A stretch of DNA of 64,000 bases from Dyadobacter sandarakinus. Its GTDB lineage: Bacteria > Bacteroidota > Bacteroidia > Cytophagales > Spirosomataceae. The position numbers and the translations under genes were made by a program. The notes beneath the pieces were generated by a model. The model was not told the DNA's origin. It worked only from the letters and a program-made list of their open reading frames with translations, and did no database searches. The stretch's first letter is position 1. Every line of letters begins with the position of its first letter. The stretch lies in assembly GCF_016894445.1 (NCBI RefSeq), contig NZ_CP056775.1, positions 2,482,001 through 2,546,000 of the forward strand, in the 5' to 3' direction. This document shows positions 16,037-24,366 of this stretch, one piece after another.

Positions 16037-17134
16037 ATGCAGACAAAAATCATCACTCCGGTTACGCGGAGAGACTTTCTGGCGGCGGGTACCGGACTGG
16101 CTGCCGCAGCGTTTTCACCCCATGTATTTGCATTTAAAAAACCCAAGGAAAGACTGGGGGTCGCACTTGTGGGACTGGGCTATTACAGCACCGATCTCCT
16201 GGCTCCTGCGCTTCAAAAAACCAAAAATTGCTACCTGGCAGGGATTGTTTCGGGGACTGCGGACAAGGCTGAAGTATGGAAGAAAAAGTACGGCATTCCT
16301 GATAAAAACATTTACACCTACGCCAATTTCGACCAGATCGCCAACAACCCCGACATTGATATTGTGTATGTAGTCCTTCCGCCGTCCATGCACAAGGAGT
16401 ACACCATCCGGGCAGCGAAAGCCGGGAAACATGTTTTTTGTGAAAAACCGATGGCCCTGAACGTACGGGAATGTGAAGAGATGATCAGGGCCTGCAAGGA
16501 TAACCGGCGGAGCCTGGCGATCGGGTACCGGTGCCAGCACGACCCCAATACGCAGGAATTTATGCGGATTGCGCGGGAGAAATCACTCGGGAAGGTCCAG
16601 CTGATCTCCTGCGCAGCCGGCTATAAGGAAAGCAGGGCCGACAACTGGAAAGTACGACGATCCATGGGAGGCGGCGCCATGTATGATATGGGCGTATATG
16701 CATTGCAGGGAGCCAGGCTGGCTGCCGGTGAGGAGCCCGTAAGCCTTACTGCCCAGCACGTGGTGAACCGACCCGAGATTTTCAGGGAGGCCGATGAGAT
16801 CACGCATTTTCAGCTGCACTTTCCCAGCGGGGCAGTAGCCAGCTGCACGGGAAGCCACGGCATCAACACGAACTTTCTGAAAGTCAATTACGATAAAGGC
16901 TCATTGCACATGGACAACTTTTCAGCCTACGAAAACAACAAAGGGCAAAGTACACTGGGCGAGATCAACTTCCCGGTTGACAATCAACAAGCCAAGCAAA
17001 TGGACGAAGATGCACTTTCAATTATGCAGAACAAGCCGCAGCTGGTACCCGGCGAGGAAGGCATGCGCGACATCCGCATTGTAGAGGCCATTTATCAGGC
17101 GGCAAAATCGGGGGGTACCGTAAAGCTTGCCTGA
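16037..17134 (+). CDS. Gfo/Idh/MocA-family oxidoreductase with Tat signal
   Basis: 365 residues. A twin-arginine signal (TRRDFLAAGTGLAAAAF) suggests export to the periplasm with cofactor bound. The NAD(P)-binding Rossmann fold starts at VALVGLGYYS, and the family signature CEKPMALN contains the conserved Lys-Pro. The C-terminal part is the alpha/beta substrate domain (MGGGAMYDMGVYALQGARL). It resembles glucose-fructose oxidoreductase-like enzymes, which use tightly bound NADP for sugar redox reactions. It is followed after 29 bp by a cellobiose-2-epimerase-like gene, probably as an operon, which suggests action on a glucose- or mannose-containing sugar. The substrate is not determined. Confidence 0.9.
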   Translation: MQTKIITPVTRRDFLAAGTGLAAAAFSPHVFAFKKPKERLGVALVGLGYYSTDLLAPALQKTKNCYLAGIVSGTADKAEVWKKKYGIPDKNIYTYANFDQIANNPDIDIVYVVLPPSMHKEYTIRAAKAGKHVFCEKPMALNVRECEEMIRACKDNRRSLAIGYRCQHDPNTQEFMRIAREKSLGKVQLISCAAGYKESRADNWKVRRSMGGGAMYDMGVYALQGARLAAGEEPVSLTAQHVVNRPEIFREADEITHFQLHFPSGAVASCTGSHGINTNFLKVNYDKGSLHMDNFSAYENNKGQSTLGEINFPVDNQQAKQMDEDALSIMQNKPQLVPGEEGMRDIRIVEAIYQAAKSGGTVKLA

Positions 17135-17163
17135 ACAATCATTTATCCAACAAAACCAAAAGC

Positions 17164-18444
17164 ATGTCCACCTCCATGAATGCAGCACAGCTTCACGATT
17201 ACCGCAAGGAAATTTACAACCATTTGACCACAGAGCTCCTTCCATTTTGGGAAAATCGTTGTGTAGATAAAGAAAACGGCGGATTTATCACGCACTTTGA
17301 CAATGCCGGAAATGATTCGGGCGAGGATGAAAAATCTCTGATTGCACAAACGCGGACGGTTTTTACATTCTCGTCTGCTCACCGGGCAGGATATGGTGAG
17401 GGGCGCTATGCAGACATTGCCCGGCATGGAGTCGACTTTCTGATCGGCAAAATGTGGGATGAAGAAAATGGCGGATTTTACTGGCTCATGGATCGGAAAG
17501 GGAATGTGAAGATTGACGAGAAGATCATATACGGACATAGTTTCGCCATGTACAGCCTGGCAGAATACACACTGGCTACGGGCGATCCGCGCGGCCTTGA
17601 ATATGCTGAGAAGGTTTTTGACTTGCTTCAAAAACATGGTGCAGATACTTATTATGGCGGATATTTTGAAATGTTCCACCGCAATTGGGAGCTCAAAGGA
17701 CCGGGAGCGGCCGGTGGTGACCGGAAAACGCTGGACGCGCACATGCACCTGATGGAGGCATTCACAACCTTGTACGAGGCCAGCGGAAAGCAGGTACACC
17801 GCCGCAAGCTGCTCGAAATCATAGAATTACTGATTCACCGGATCATGCATCCCGAGTACAAGACGGGCATTCCGCAGTTCTGGGCCGACTGGACCGTCGC
17901 ACCCCAGATCAAGTTTGACATCATCTGGGGCTGGGACCGTTTTTCGGAAGACGGGATGAAGGCGGCGGCGGAGGACAATACCAGTTACGGGCACAATGTG
18001 GAGTTTGCCTGGCTGCTGATGCATGCGCTGGATATCCTGGATATTCCATACAGCCACTTTGAAGACCAGCTGCGCGCTTCGTTTGACCATGCGGTAGCCT
18101 ATGGGATAGACTGGGAGTACGGAGGCGTGTATGTGGAAGGTTCACATTCCGGCGAGGTTTACGACCGGGAAAAAGAGTTCTGGCAGCAAGCGGAAGTGAT
18201 TATCGGGATGCTCGATGCGTACCGCGTTTACAAGGATGAAAAATACCTGGAAGCATACCATGCCACCCACCGCTTTGTGTTTGACCATATGATCCACTCG
18301 GAAGTCGGCGAGTGGCTTCCGCTGCTTACCCGGCAGGGCGAGCCGATCTGGAAACATATGAGCCACTCATGGAAAGTGAATTACCATTCGGTACGCTCCA
18401 TGGTGCAGGCAATTGTGCGGCTGGACAAACTGCTGAATGCATGA
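17164..18444 (+). CDS. AGE-family epimerase, cellobiose 2-epimerase-like
   Basis: 426 residues of the (alpha/alpha)6 N-acylglucosamine 2-epimerase superfamily. The likely catalytic His residues are in DAHMHLMEAF, SYGHNVEFAWLL and KVNYHSVRS; Trp-rich segments (FWADWTV, IIWGWDRFSED) resemble cellobiose 2-epimerases. Such enzymes turn the reducing-end glucose of a beta-1,4-disaccharide into mannose (cellobiose to glucosyl-mannose). It has no signal peptide and is likely cytoplasmic, unlike the Tat-exported neighbour upstream. An ATG four codons further in (MNAAQL) is an alternative start. A GH9 cellulase in the same window fits a cello-oligosaccharide role, though it is 12 kb away. Confidence 0.88.
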   Translation: MSTSMNAAQLHDYRKEIYNHLTTELLPFWENRCVDKENGGFITHFDNAGNDSGEDEKSLIAQTRTVFTFSSAHRAGYGEGRYADIARHGVDFLIGKMWDEENGGFYWLMDRKGNVKIDEKIIYGHSFAMYSLAEYTLATGDPRGLEYAEKVFDLLQKHGADTYYGGYFEMFHRNWELKGPGAAGGDRKTLDAHMHLMEAFTTLYEASGKQVHRRKLLEIIELLIHRIMHPEYKTGIPQFWADWTVAPQIKFDIIWGWDRFSEDGMKAAAEDNTSYGHNVEFAWLLMHALDILDIPYSHFEDQLRASFDHAVAYGIDWEYGGVYVEGSHSGEVYDREKEFWQQAEVIIGMLDAYRVYKDEKYLEAYHATHRFVFDHMIHSEVGEWLPLLTRQGEPIWKHMSHSWKVNYHSVRSMVQAIVRLDKLLNA

Positions 18445-18625
18445 CGATCCTGGATTAATGCTGCATATCATTGGCCTTTTCTGCAACCGGGAAATATTTT
18501 GCTCATCCTTTGCGCGCCAACCCTGGAATGCTTTGGAATAGATGCAGGAACGATTATTGAGATAGTTACCGGCAAATAGGTGCTTCTGAAGGGAGCATTT
18601 TTGTTCAAACTAAAATCCACATATC

Positions 18626-18823
18626 ATGAGTGCGTTCTCACAACAAGTAAAAGGAAACTGGAATGAGTTGAAAGGAAAACTGAAAGCCCAGTATGCAGAT
18701 CTTACAGACGACGACCTGCTGTATGAAGAAGGACAGGAAGATCAGCTTCTTGGCCGCCTGCAGCAGAAGCTCGGCAAAACCAGGGAAGAGGTAGAAACAG
18801 AAGTTTCCAACTGGTCGAAATAA
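18626..18823 (+). CDS. CsbD-family stress protein
   Basis: 65 residues, hydrophilic and helical, with the family pattern [13 protein letters not shown] near the start and [21 protein letters not shown] later. CsbD-like proteins are small, often general-stress-induced proteins whose molecular function is unknown. It is preceded by a 181-bp gap and followed by its own terminator, so it is probably a single-gene transcript. Confidence 0.92.
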   Translation: MSAFSQQVKGNWNELKGKLKAQYADLTDDDLLYEEGQEDQLLGRLQQKLGKTREEVETEVSNWSK

Positions 18824-18840
18824 CAAGTATTGCTTATCAA

Positions 18841-18874
18841 AAAAGCCCCGGAATTCAGTTTCCGGGGCTTTTTT
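18841..18874 (+). terminator. Rho-independent terminator after CsbD gene
   Basis: AGCCCCGGA pairs with TCCGGGGCT around an 8-base loop, followed by TTTTTT, 20 bp after the CsbD stop. Confidence 0.92.
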
Positions 18875-18942
18875 GGTAGTAAATCAGTCAGGATGGCTCC
18901 TTTGGTTTCCATTGCATTGAACCAACATCCTGACCTGTAAAT

Positions 18943-19932
18943 ATGAACACCAATGAAATTCCCGTGGGCATCGTCGGCCTCGGACTGATGGGCTGCAGCA
19001 TTGTTACCTGCCTCCTTATTGCCGGTCATCCGGTCGTAGCTATCGCACCGATCAGCGCGGATATGGGTACTGCCGGTAACCGCATCCGCGAGCACCTGCA
19101 AACAGCCCGCGACAAAGGCCTGATCGGGTTTGACCCGGAGCATTACCTCCAAAATCTGGTGATCTCCGAAGATTACGGCCAGCTCCGGCCCTGCCGGATC
19201 GTCAATGAATGCACCATTGAAAACGTCGACATCAAGGCTTCGGTTTACAAGAAAATAGAGGATGTGATTGCGCCTGATGCGATCCTGAGCAGCAATACCT
19301 CGGCCATCCCGATCAGTACACTGCAAAACCTGACCCGTCATCCCGAACGTTTTCTGGGACTTCACTGGACAGAACCCGCACACACCACGCGCTTTCTGGA
19401 AATCATCTGCGGCGACGCGTCGGATGTGCAGTACGGCGAATACCTGTACAAACTTTCACATTTGTGGCAAAAAGAGCCGATCCTGGTGCGGAAAGACATT
19501 GCCGGATTCATCACCAACCGGCTTATGTACGCTATGTACCGTGAGGCGATCAACCTGGTGGAGAACGGCTATGCAACCATTGAAGATGTGGACCGCTCAT
19601 GCCGGAATAATGCGGGCTACTTCATGACCTTTGTGGGCATTTTCAGATGGATGGACCTGACGGGTGTACCGGCCTACCATACGGTGATGAAAAACCTCCT
19701 TCCTACCCTCTTCAACGGTCAGGAAGTACCCGAACTGATCGACAAAGTGGTTCGGGAAGGCGGCAAGGGCGTGCTCAATGGTCATGGATTTTACGAATAC
19801 GAGCCCGGCGAGCCCGAGATGTGGGAGGAAACATTCAAAGAGTTCACCTACGATGTGCGTCAGCTCGCACTGAAATATCCGGGGGATCTGGTTAAGAGAA
19901 AGTTGCACGGGAAAGAAGGAAACGAGGGCTGA
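18943..19932 (+). CDS. 3-hydroxyacyl-CoA dehydrogenase-family protein
   Basis: 329 residues. The NAD-binding fold begins VGIVGLGLMGCSI with the GxGxxG motif. A domain-linking segment carries the catalytic-type His in GLHWTEPAHTTRFLEI, and the C-terminal helical domain ends GKGVLNGHGFYEYEPG, typical of this superfamily. Members oxidise 3-hydroxyacyl-CoA, or in the lambda-crystallin branch hydroxy acids such as gulonate. The sequence around the His (WTEPAHTT) differs from the usual fatty-acid enzyme pattern (F.NP..), so a sugar-acid or other hydroxy-acid substrate is quite possible. It has no enzyme partner nearby. Confidence 0.85.
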   Translation: MNTNEIPVGIVGLGLMGCSIVTCLLIAGHPVVAIAPISADMGTAGNRIREHLQTARDKGLIGFDPEHYLQNLVISEDYGQLRPCRIVNECTIENVDIKASVYKKIEDVIAPDAILSSNTSAIPISTLQNLTRHPERFLGLHWTEPAHTTRFLEIICGDASDVQYGEYLYKLSHLWQKEPILVRKDIAGFITNRLMYAMYREAINLVENGYATIEDVDRSCRNNAGYFMTFVGIFRWMDLTGVPAYHTVMKNLLPTLFNGQEVPELIDKVVREGGKGVLNGHGFYEYEPGEPEMWEETFKEFTYDVRQLALKYPGDLVKRKLHGKEGNEG

Positions 19933-20056
19933 AAAACCAATGCTGGCGGTCATAAATGTGGGTTTTTAGTGCAGGTTTTCACCAGACTTCACTAGCTTTG
20001 AATGAACCGCACATGCACTTGATCCGACAGTTTACACCCTTGGTTGACACTACGCC

Positions 20057-21382
20057 ATGAATGATTTTATAGCCGCCAGGTCGCAAATGGCCCTATCGCT
20101 GGGGTTCCATATTGTGTTTTCCTGCATTGGGATGGTCATGCCCTTTTTCATGGCCGTGGCCCACTACTACTGGCTCACCACCCATAACGTTGTTTACCGG
20201 AACGTTACGAAGGCGTGGAGCAAAGGAGTTGCCATTTTCTTTGCAACAGGCGCTGTTTCCGGTACGGTACTATCCTTTGAGCTCGGACTTTTGTGGCCGG
20301 AGTTTATGAAACATGCGGGTCCCATTTTCGGGATGCCTTTTTCGCTGGAAGGAACTGCATTTTTTATTGAAGCGATCGCGCTTGGCTTTTTTCTTTATGG
20401 CTGGGAACGCTTTAATCCCTGGTTTCACTGGTTTACCGGGGTGATTGTGGGCGTAAGCGGGCTGGCCTCGGGTATACTCGTGGTGGCTGCCAATGCCTGG
20501 ATGAACAGCCCTGCGGGCTTTGACTTTGTAAACGGACAATACTTGAACATTGATCCCATTGCAGCTATGTTCAACAGAGCCTGGTTTTCACAGGCCTTGC
20601 ACATGACCATCGCCGCTTTTGCCGCCACAGGCTTTGCCGTCGCGGGCATTCATGCCCTTATGATCCTCCGCGGACAGCATATCGCTTTCCATACCCGATC
20701 ATTCAAAATCGCTGCTATTTTCGGATGTGTGGCCGCGCTTGTTCAGCCACTGAGCGGCGACATTTCTGCCAAGGATGTGGCTACCCGCCAGCCTGCCAAG
20801 CTTGCCGCGATGGAAGCCCATTTCGAAACCGAAAAGTCTGCCTCGCTCATTGTAGGCGGCATACCCGACGAGGAAGCGAGAGAGGTAAAATATGCACTGC
20901 GGCTGCCGGGCTTTCTGAGTTTTCTGGCTCACGGCAACTTCGAGGCCGAAGTAACAGGGTTGGATCGTATTGCCAAAGAAAACCACCCGCCGGTCGCTAT
21001 CACGCATTATGCATTCCAAACGATGGTGGGGATGGGTATGATCATGATGGGCATCGCTGCGGTGTACCTGCTGGCTTTGTTTAAACATAAAAAATGGCTG
21101 ACCAAAAGTTGGTTGTTCAAGCTTTTTGCGCTGGCGACCCCGCTGGGATTCATTGCAGTGGAAGCAGGCTGGACCGTCACCGAAGTTGGCCGCCAACCCT
21201 GGATCATTTACAACGTCATGCGCACTGCCGACGCCGTCACCCCCATGCCGGGCATTGCCTACTCATTTTACCTCTTCACGGCCGTATACGTTTCCCTGGC
21301 ACTTTTTGTGATTTTCATGCTCTACCGGCAGATTAAGATGGTCGGGAAGTTGTACGATGAGGAGGGGGAGAGTTTTAGATGA
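20057..21382 (+). CDS. cydA: Cytochrome bd ubiquinol oxidase subunit I
   Basis: 441 residues with about nine membrane helices. It carries the haem-containing subunit of the bd oxidase, which reduces oxygen to water using quinol and has high oxygen affinity. Conserved segments include LGFHIVFSCIGM near the N-terminus and GRQPWIIYNVMRTADAVTP near the C-terminus. The length is that of the short Q-loop type; the E. coli protein is about 80 residues longer. The start MNDFIAARSQMALSLGFH is the usual one. The stop codon is embedded in the first unit of a 548-bp low-complexity spacer that separates it from cydB, an unusual arrangement for these two genes. Confidence 0.97.
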   Translation: MNDFIAARSQMALSLGFHIVFSCIGMVMPFFMAVAHYYWLTTHNVVYRNVTKAWSKGVAIFFATGAVSGTVLSFELGLLWPEFMKHAGPIFGMPFSLEGTAFFIEAIALGFFLYGWERFNPWFHWFTGVIVGVSGLASGILVVAANAWMNSPAGFDFVNGQYLNIDPIAAMFNRAWFSQALHMTIAAFAATGFAVAGIHALMILRGQHIAFHTRSFKIAAIFGCVAALVQPLSGDISAKDVATRQPAKLAAMEAHFETEKSASLIVGGIPDEEAREVKYALRLPGFLSFLAHGNFEAEVTGLDRIAKENHPPVAITHYAFQTMVGMGMIMMGIAAVYLLALFKHKKWLTKSWLFKLFALATPLGFIAVEAGWTVTEVGRQPWIIYNVMRTADAVTPMPGIAYSFYLFTAVYVSLALFVIFMLYRQIKMVGKLYDEEGESFR

Positions 21383-21930
21383 TTGAATGGGGGAGTTTTG
21401 AGTTAGTGAATGAGTGAGTGAGCAAGTTTTAATTTTGAATGACCGAATGACTGAATGATTGAATGTTTGAGTTAGTAAATGAGTGAGCTAGCAGATGGTC
21501 TGAGTTGTGAGTTAGTGAGGGAGTGAGTTAGCGAGTGGGGCAAAGGGTTTTCAATTGACTTTTAAAGCAGATTCTTTGATCAGGATACCCAATCATTTTA
21601 AATCCCTAATTCAGCCGTTCAGAATCCAATCATTCAAAATTAAATACTCACTCACTCACTCATTCACTAAATCACAACTCAATCATTCAATCATTCAAAA
21701 TTAAATACTCACTCACTCACTCATTCACTAAATCACAACTCAATCATTCAATCATTCAAAATTAAATACTCACTCACTCACTCACTCATTCGCCAACTCA
21801 CAATTCAGTCATTCAGTCATTCAATCATTCAAAATTATATACTCACTCACTCACTCACACATTCGCTAACTCACAACTCAATCATTCAGTCATTCAATCA
21901 TTCAATCATTTAAAACTAAAACTCCCTCCC
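21383..21930. repeat. Palindromic low-complexity spacer between cydA and cydB
   Basis: The left arm (about 21383-21540) is built from 8-bp units such as ATTGAATG/ACTGAATG and GAGT/GAGTTAGT. The right arm (about 21610-21915) is built from their reverse complements (CATTCAAT, CACTCACT). The right arm also contains a longer tandem repeat with a 61-bp period: the landmark TAAATACTCAC starts at 21641, 21702 and 21763, and a degenerate copy (TATATACTCAC) starts near 21836. The arms could pair in RNA into a very long imperfect hairpin. The centre (about 21541-21600) is unique sequence. There is no reading frame of note, and the left arm carries frequent TGA/TAG codons. Two similar spacers occur near 44.2 and 45.2 kb. 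Confidence 0.9.
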
Positions 21931-22950
21931 ATGCTCTACGTTGTCATCACATTCCTCTGGGCGTCTATTCTGCTTTACCTGCTGCTGGGGGGTGCGGATT
22001 TCGGGGCGGGGATTCTTGAACTTTTTACGTCACGAAAAAACAAGGCGATCACGCGGAAAACCCTGTATGCTGCCATCGGGCCGATCTGGGAGGCTAACCA
22101 TATGTGGCTGATCATTGCCATTGTGATCCTGTTTGTAGGTTTTCCGCTGATCTACGCTACGATGTCTGTCAATCTGCACATTCCGCTGACGATCATGCTG
22201 CTCGGCATTATTGCCCGGGGTACGGCTTTCACTTTCAGGCATTATGATGCTGTCAAGGATGACACACAAAGTTTGTACAATACCATTTTCGTTTATTCAA
22301 GCTTCACCACGCCTTTTTTTCTCGGCATCATTGCAGGCAGTGCGGTTTCCGGGCACATTGATCCCAATGCACGTGATTTTCTTTCAGCCTACATTTTCAG
22401 CTGGCTGCACTGGTTTTCGGCTGCAGTAGGCTTGTTCACGGTTTCGATATGCGGCTTTCTGGCATCGGTGTACCTCATCGGCGAGGCAGATAGCGATGAA
22501 GAACGGCTGCGGTTCGCGCACAAAGCCCAGTTTTTCAACATTGCAGCGGTGATTTGCGGCATACTCGTATTTGCGGCTGCCTATTTTGAAAAAATACCTT
22601 TGATAGACTGGGTATTCGGCAACTGGGTGGGAAGGCTTGCAATCCTGTTTGCCACCTTGTCACTGGTTTGGATGTGGTCGTTGCTGTACCGGGGCCAGAT
22701 CGGCCTGCTGCGCATTCTGGCCGGATTTCAGGTGACCATGATCCTGCTTACCACTACGTACCGGCACTTTCCGAACATTGTGATCCTGAGAGGCGGTGGC
22801 TACCTTTCACTCCTCGAACACAGCGGACACGAAAAAACGATTGAGGCGCTGGGTATGGCGCTGCTGCTGGGCAGCGTGCTGATATTACCCGCGCTGATTT
22901 ACCTCATTTACAGCTTCCAGCAAAAACCGCTCGATGCAGAGCATTATTGA
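21931..22950 (+). CDS. cydB: Cytochrome bd ubiquinol oxidase subunit II
   Basis: 339 residues with about eight to nine membrane helices. The N-terminus (LLYLLLGGADFGAGILELF) and WEANHMWLIIAIVILFVGFP are CydB signatures. It forms the bd oxidase with CydA. The start codon lies about 15 bp after the right end of the repeat spacer, with a CTCCCTCCC tract directly before it. In most genomes cydB starts within a few bases of cydA; the insertion of 548 bp may uncouple their translation or alter stability of the two mRNA parts. The converging gene at 22953 begins its stop only 3 bp away. Confidence 0.97.
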   Translation: MLYVVITFLWASILLYLLLGGADFGAGILELFTSRKNKAITRKTLYAAIGPIWEANHMWLIIAIVILFVGFPLIYATMSVNLHIPLTIMLLGIIARGTAFTFRHYDAVKDDTQSLYNTIFVYSSFTTPFFLGIIAGSAVSGHIDPNARDFLSAYIFSWLHWFSAAVGLFTVSICGFLASVYLIGEADSDEERLRFAHKAQFFNIAAVICGILVFAAAYFEKIPLIDWVFGNWVGRLAILFATLSLVWMWSLLYRGQIGLLRILAGFQVTMILLTTTYRHFPNIVILRGGGYLSLLEHSGHEKTIEALGMALLLGSVLILPALIYLIYSFQQKPLDAEHY

Positions 22951-22952
22951 AC

Positions 22953-23243
22953 CTACTGCCAACCCGTGCCTGAGCAATACGACAATATCAGGTAAAAAAG
23001 GAAGAACAGAAAAAGGATTGCCATCGGAAAACCCGGTATCCAGAGCAGGATATTGGCCGCTGCCAGCATGCCTGAGCTTTTCAGGGCAAATGCAATTCCA
23101 AGGATTACGACCATCGCCAACCCAAGCAGATTAACCGCCGCATTGTCGCTCGACGAACCGTTAAAATGGTCGATCAATGCATTGGCTGCCACCAGGATAA
23201 TGCCACAGACATGTACCACAACACCTGCAATAAACCAGTTCAT
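22953..23243 (-). CDS. Small membrane protein of unknown function
   Basis: 96 residues with three predicted membrane helices (about 4-24, 36-56 and 62-87). The second is followed by a short loop containing KSSGM. The start codon has a plausible upstream region, and the hydrophobic pattern is not what a shadow frame would give. It converges on cydB with 2 bp between stop codons. I do not recognise a family. It could be an accessory of the respiratory chain or independent. Confidence 0.7.
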   Translation of the reverse strand: MNWFIAGVVVHVCGIILVAANALIDHFNGSSSDNAAVNLLGLAMVVILGIAFALKSSGMLAAANILLWIPGFPMAILFLFFLFYLILSYCSGTGWQ

Positions 23244-23531
23244 ATTTTCATATTTTAAAGCGAAAAAAAACAGGCCTCAAAGTAGTTTGTTTGCAGCTTG
23301 GCCGCACGGCTCGTTTTTCGTCTGGCAGCAATGAATTATCCTGTGTAAAAAGCATTGTGTACCAGCTGAATTTTCAACCGGAAAGGAGGAGCATATCCAT
23401 ATTTTTACCTTTAAATAATCGTGACCAGCCGGAGGATTATTAAGAAGCGTCTCTGTCTTCTATTTGGGCTACTTTGTACTTACTACACAAGTCGGTAGGC
23501 AAATACTTTAACGTGAAAATCCAGCAACATT

Positions 23532-24281
23532 ATGGTAAAGGTTCTGATCATTGATGACGAGTTCAAAGCCAGGAACGTTCTTCAGCATTATATTGAAAGC
23601 TTTGTTCCGGAAATTTCAGAAGTGAGGTGTGCAGCTTCCGTCGAGGAAGCCCGTCGTATCCTCGTCGGTTACAATCCGGGGATTGTATTCCTGGACGTTG
23701 AAATGCCGCATCAGAATGGCTTTGACCTCCTGCAAGACCTGGACACCCCATCCTTCGACATCATTTTTACCACCGCCTACAATCATTACGCGATCCAGGC
23801 CATTCGTTTCAGTGCTTTGGATTACCTGCTGAAACCGGTTGATCCCGATGAGCTGATCCAGGCTGTGCAGCGCCACATGAGCAAGCACGAATCCTACCGC
23901 CACAAGCGGCAGCTCTACGAAAACCTGGTCGCCAACATTGAGAAAAAGGAAATTAAGGAGTTCAGGCTGGCGGTCCCTTCCAGCGAGGGTGTGTTCTTTT
24001 TTACCATCGCCGAAATTGTGCGCCTGGAAGCCGACCGCAACTACACGGTCATCCATTTGAAAGACAAACGTCCGTTTGTAGCCAGCAAGACGCTCAAACA
24101 CTTTGAAGAAATGCTGGACCAGTTCAAATTTATCCGTACCCACAAGTCGCACCTCGTCAACCCGGAACACATCGTCCGCATCAGTAACAGCAACGAGTTC
24201 ATTGTGCTTTCCGACGGGTCGCAGGTAGAGATTTCCAGAAGAAAAAAAGACGAAGTACAGCTGCATTTATATTTGAGATAG
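23532..24281 (+). CDS. LytTR-family response regulator
   Basis: 249 residues. The receiver domain (1-120) has the acidic pair in IIDDE and the phosphorylation site D55 in VFLDVEMP. The C-terminal LytTR DNA-binding domain (about 145-249) is marked by IVRLEADRNYTVIHLKDKR, FIRTHKSHLVNP and EISRRKKDEV. Such regulators bind direct repeats as dimers and are normally paired with a LytS/YehU-type membrane kinase. No kinase gene is adjacent, so it is an orphan here. It precedes the fucose-type cluster by 85 bp, and an inverted repeat lies between the two. Confidence 0.95.
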   Translation: MVKVLIIDDEFKARNVLQHYIESFVPEISEVRCAASVEEARRILVGYNPGIVFLDVEMPHQNGFDLLQDLDTPSFDIIFTTAYNHYAIQAIRFSALDYLLKPVDPDELIQAVQRHMSKHESYRHKRQLYENLVANIEKKEIKEFRLAVPSSEGVFFFTIAEIVRLEADRNYTVIHLKDKRPFVASKTLKHFEEMLDQFKFIRTHKSHLVNPEHIVRISNSNEFIVLSDGSQVEISRRKKDEVQLHLYLR

Positions 24282-24304
24282 GCCTATTTCAGGCAAAAGG
24301 AATA

Positions 24305-24340
24305 TAATTCACCGGCTTTGTTTAATTTGCCGGCGAATTA
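24305..24340. promoter_or_regulatory. Imperfect palindrome upstream of the fucP-like gene
   Basis: TAATTCaCCGG and CCGGcGAATTA match at 10 of 11 positions around a 14-bp centre, 26 bp before the transporter start. There is no T-run, so an operator is more likely than a terminator. The binding protein is unknown; the LytTR regulator gene just upstream is one candidate, though LytTR sites are usually direct repeats. Confidence 0.45.
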
Positions 24341-24366
24341 ATCCTGAACCCTGAACCCGCTGGTTT

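Noticed and set aside
21600..21920. Possible CRISPR-like array because of the 61-bp periodic repeat
   Set aside because: There are no unique spacers between constant repeats. The period is made of 4- and 8-bp simple units, copies are adjacent, and no cas gene is present.
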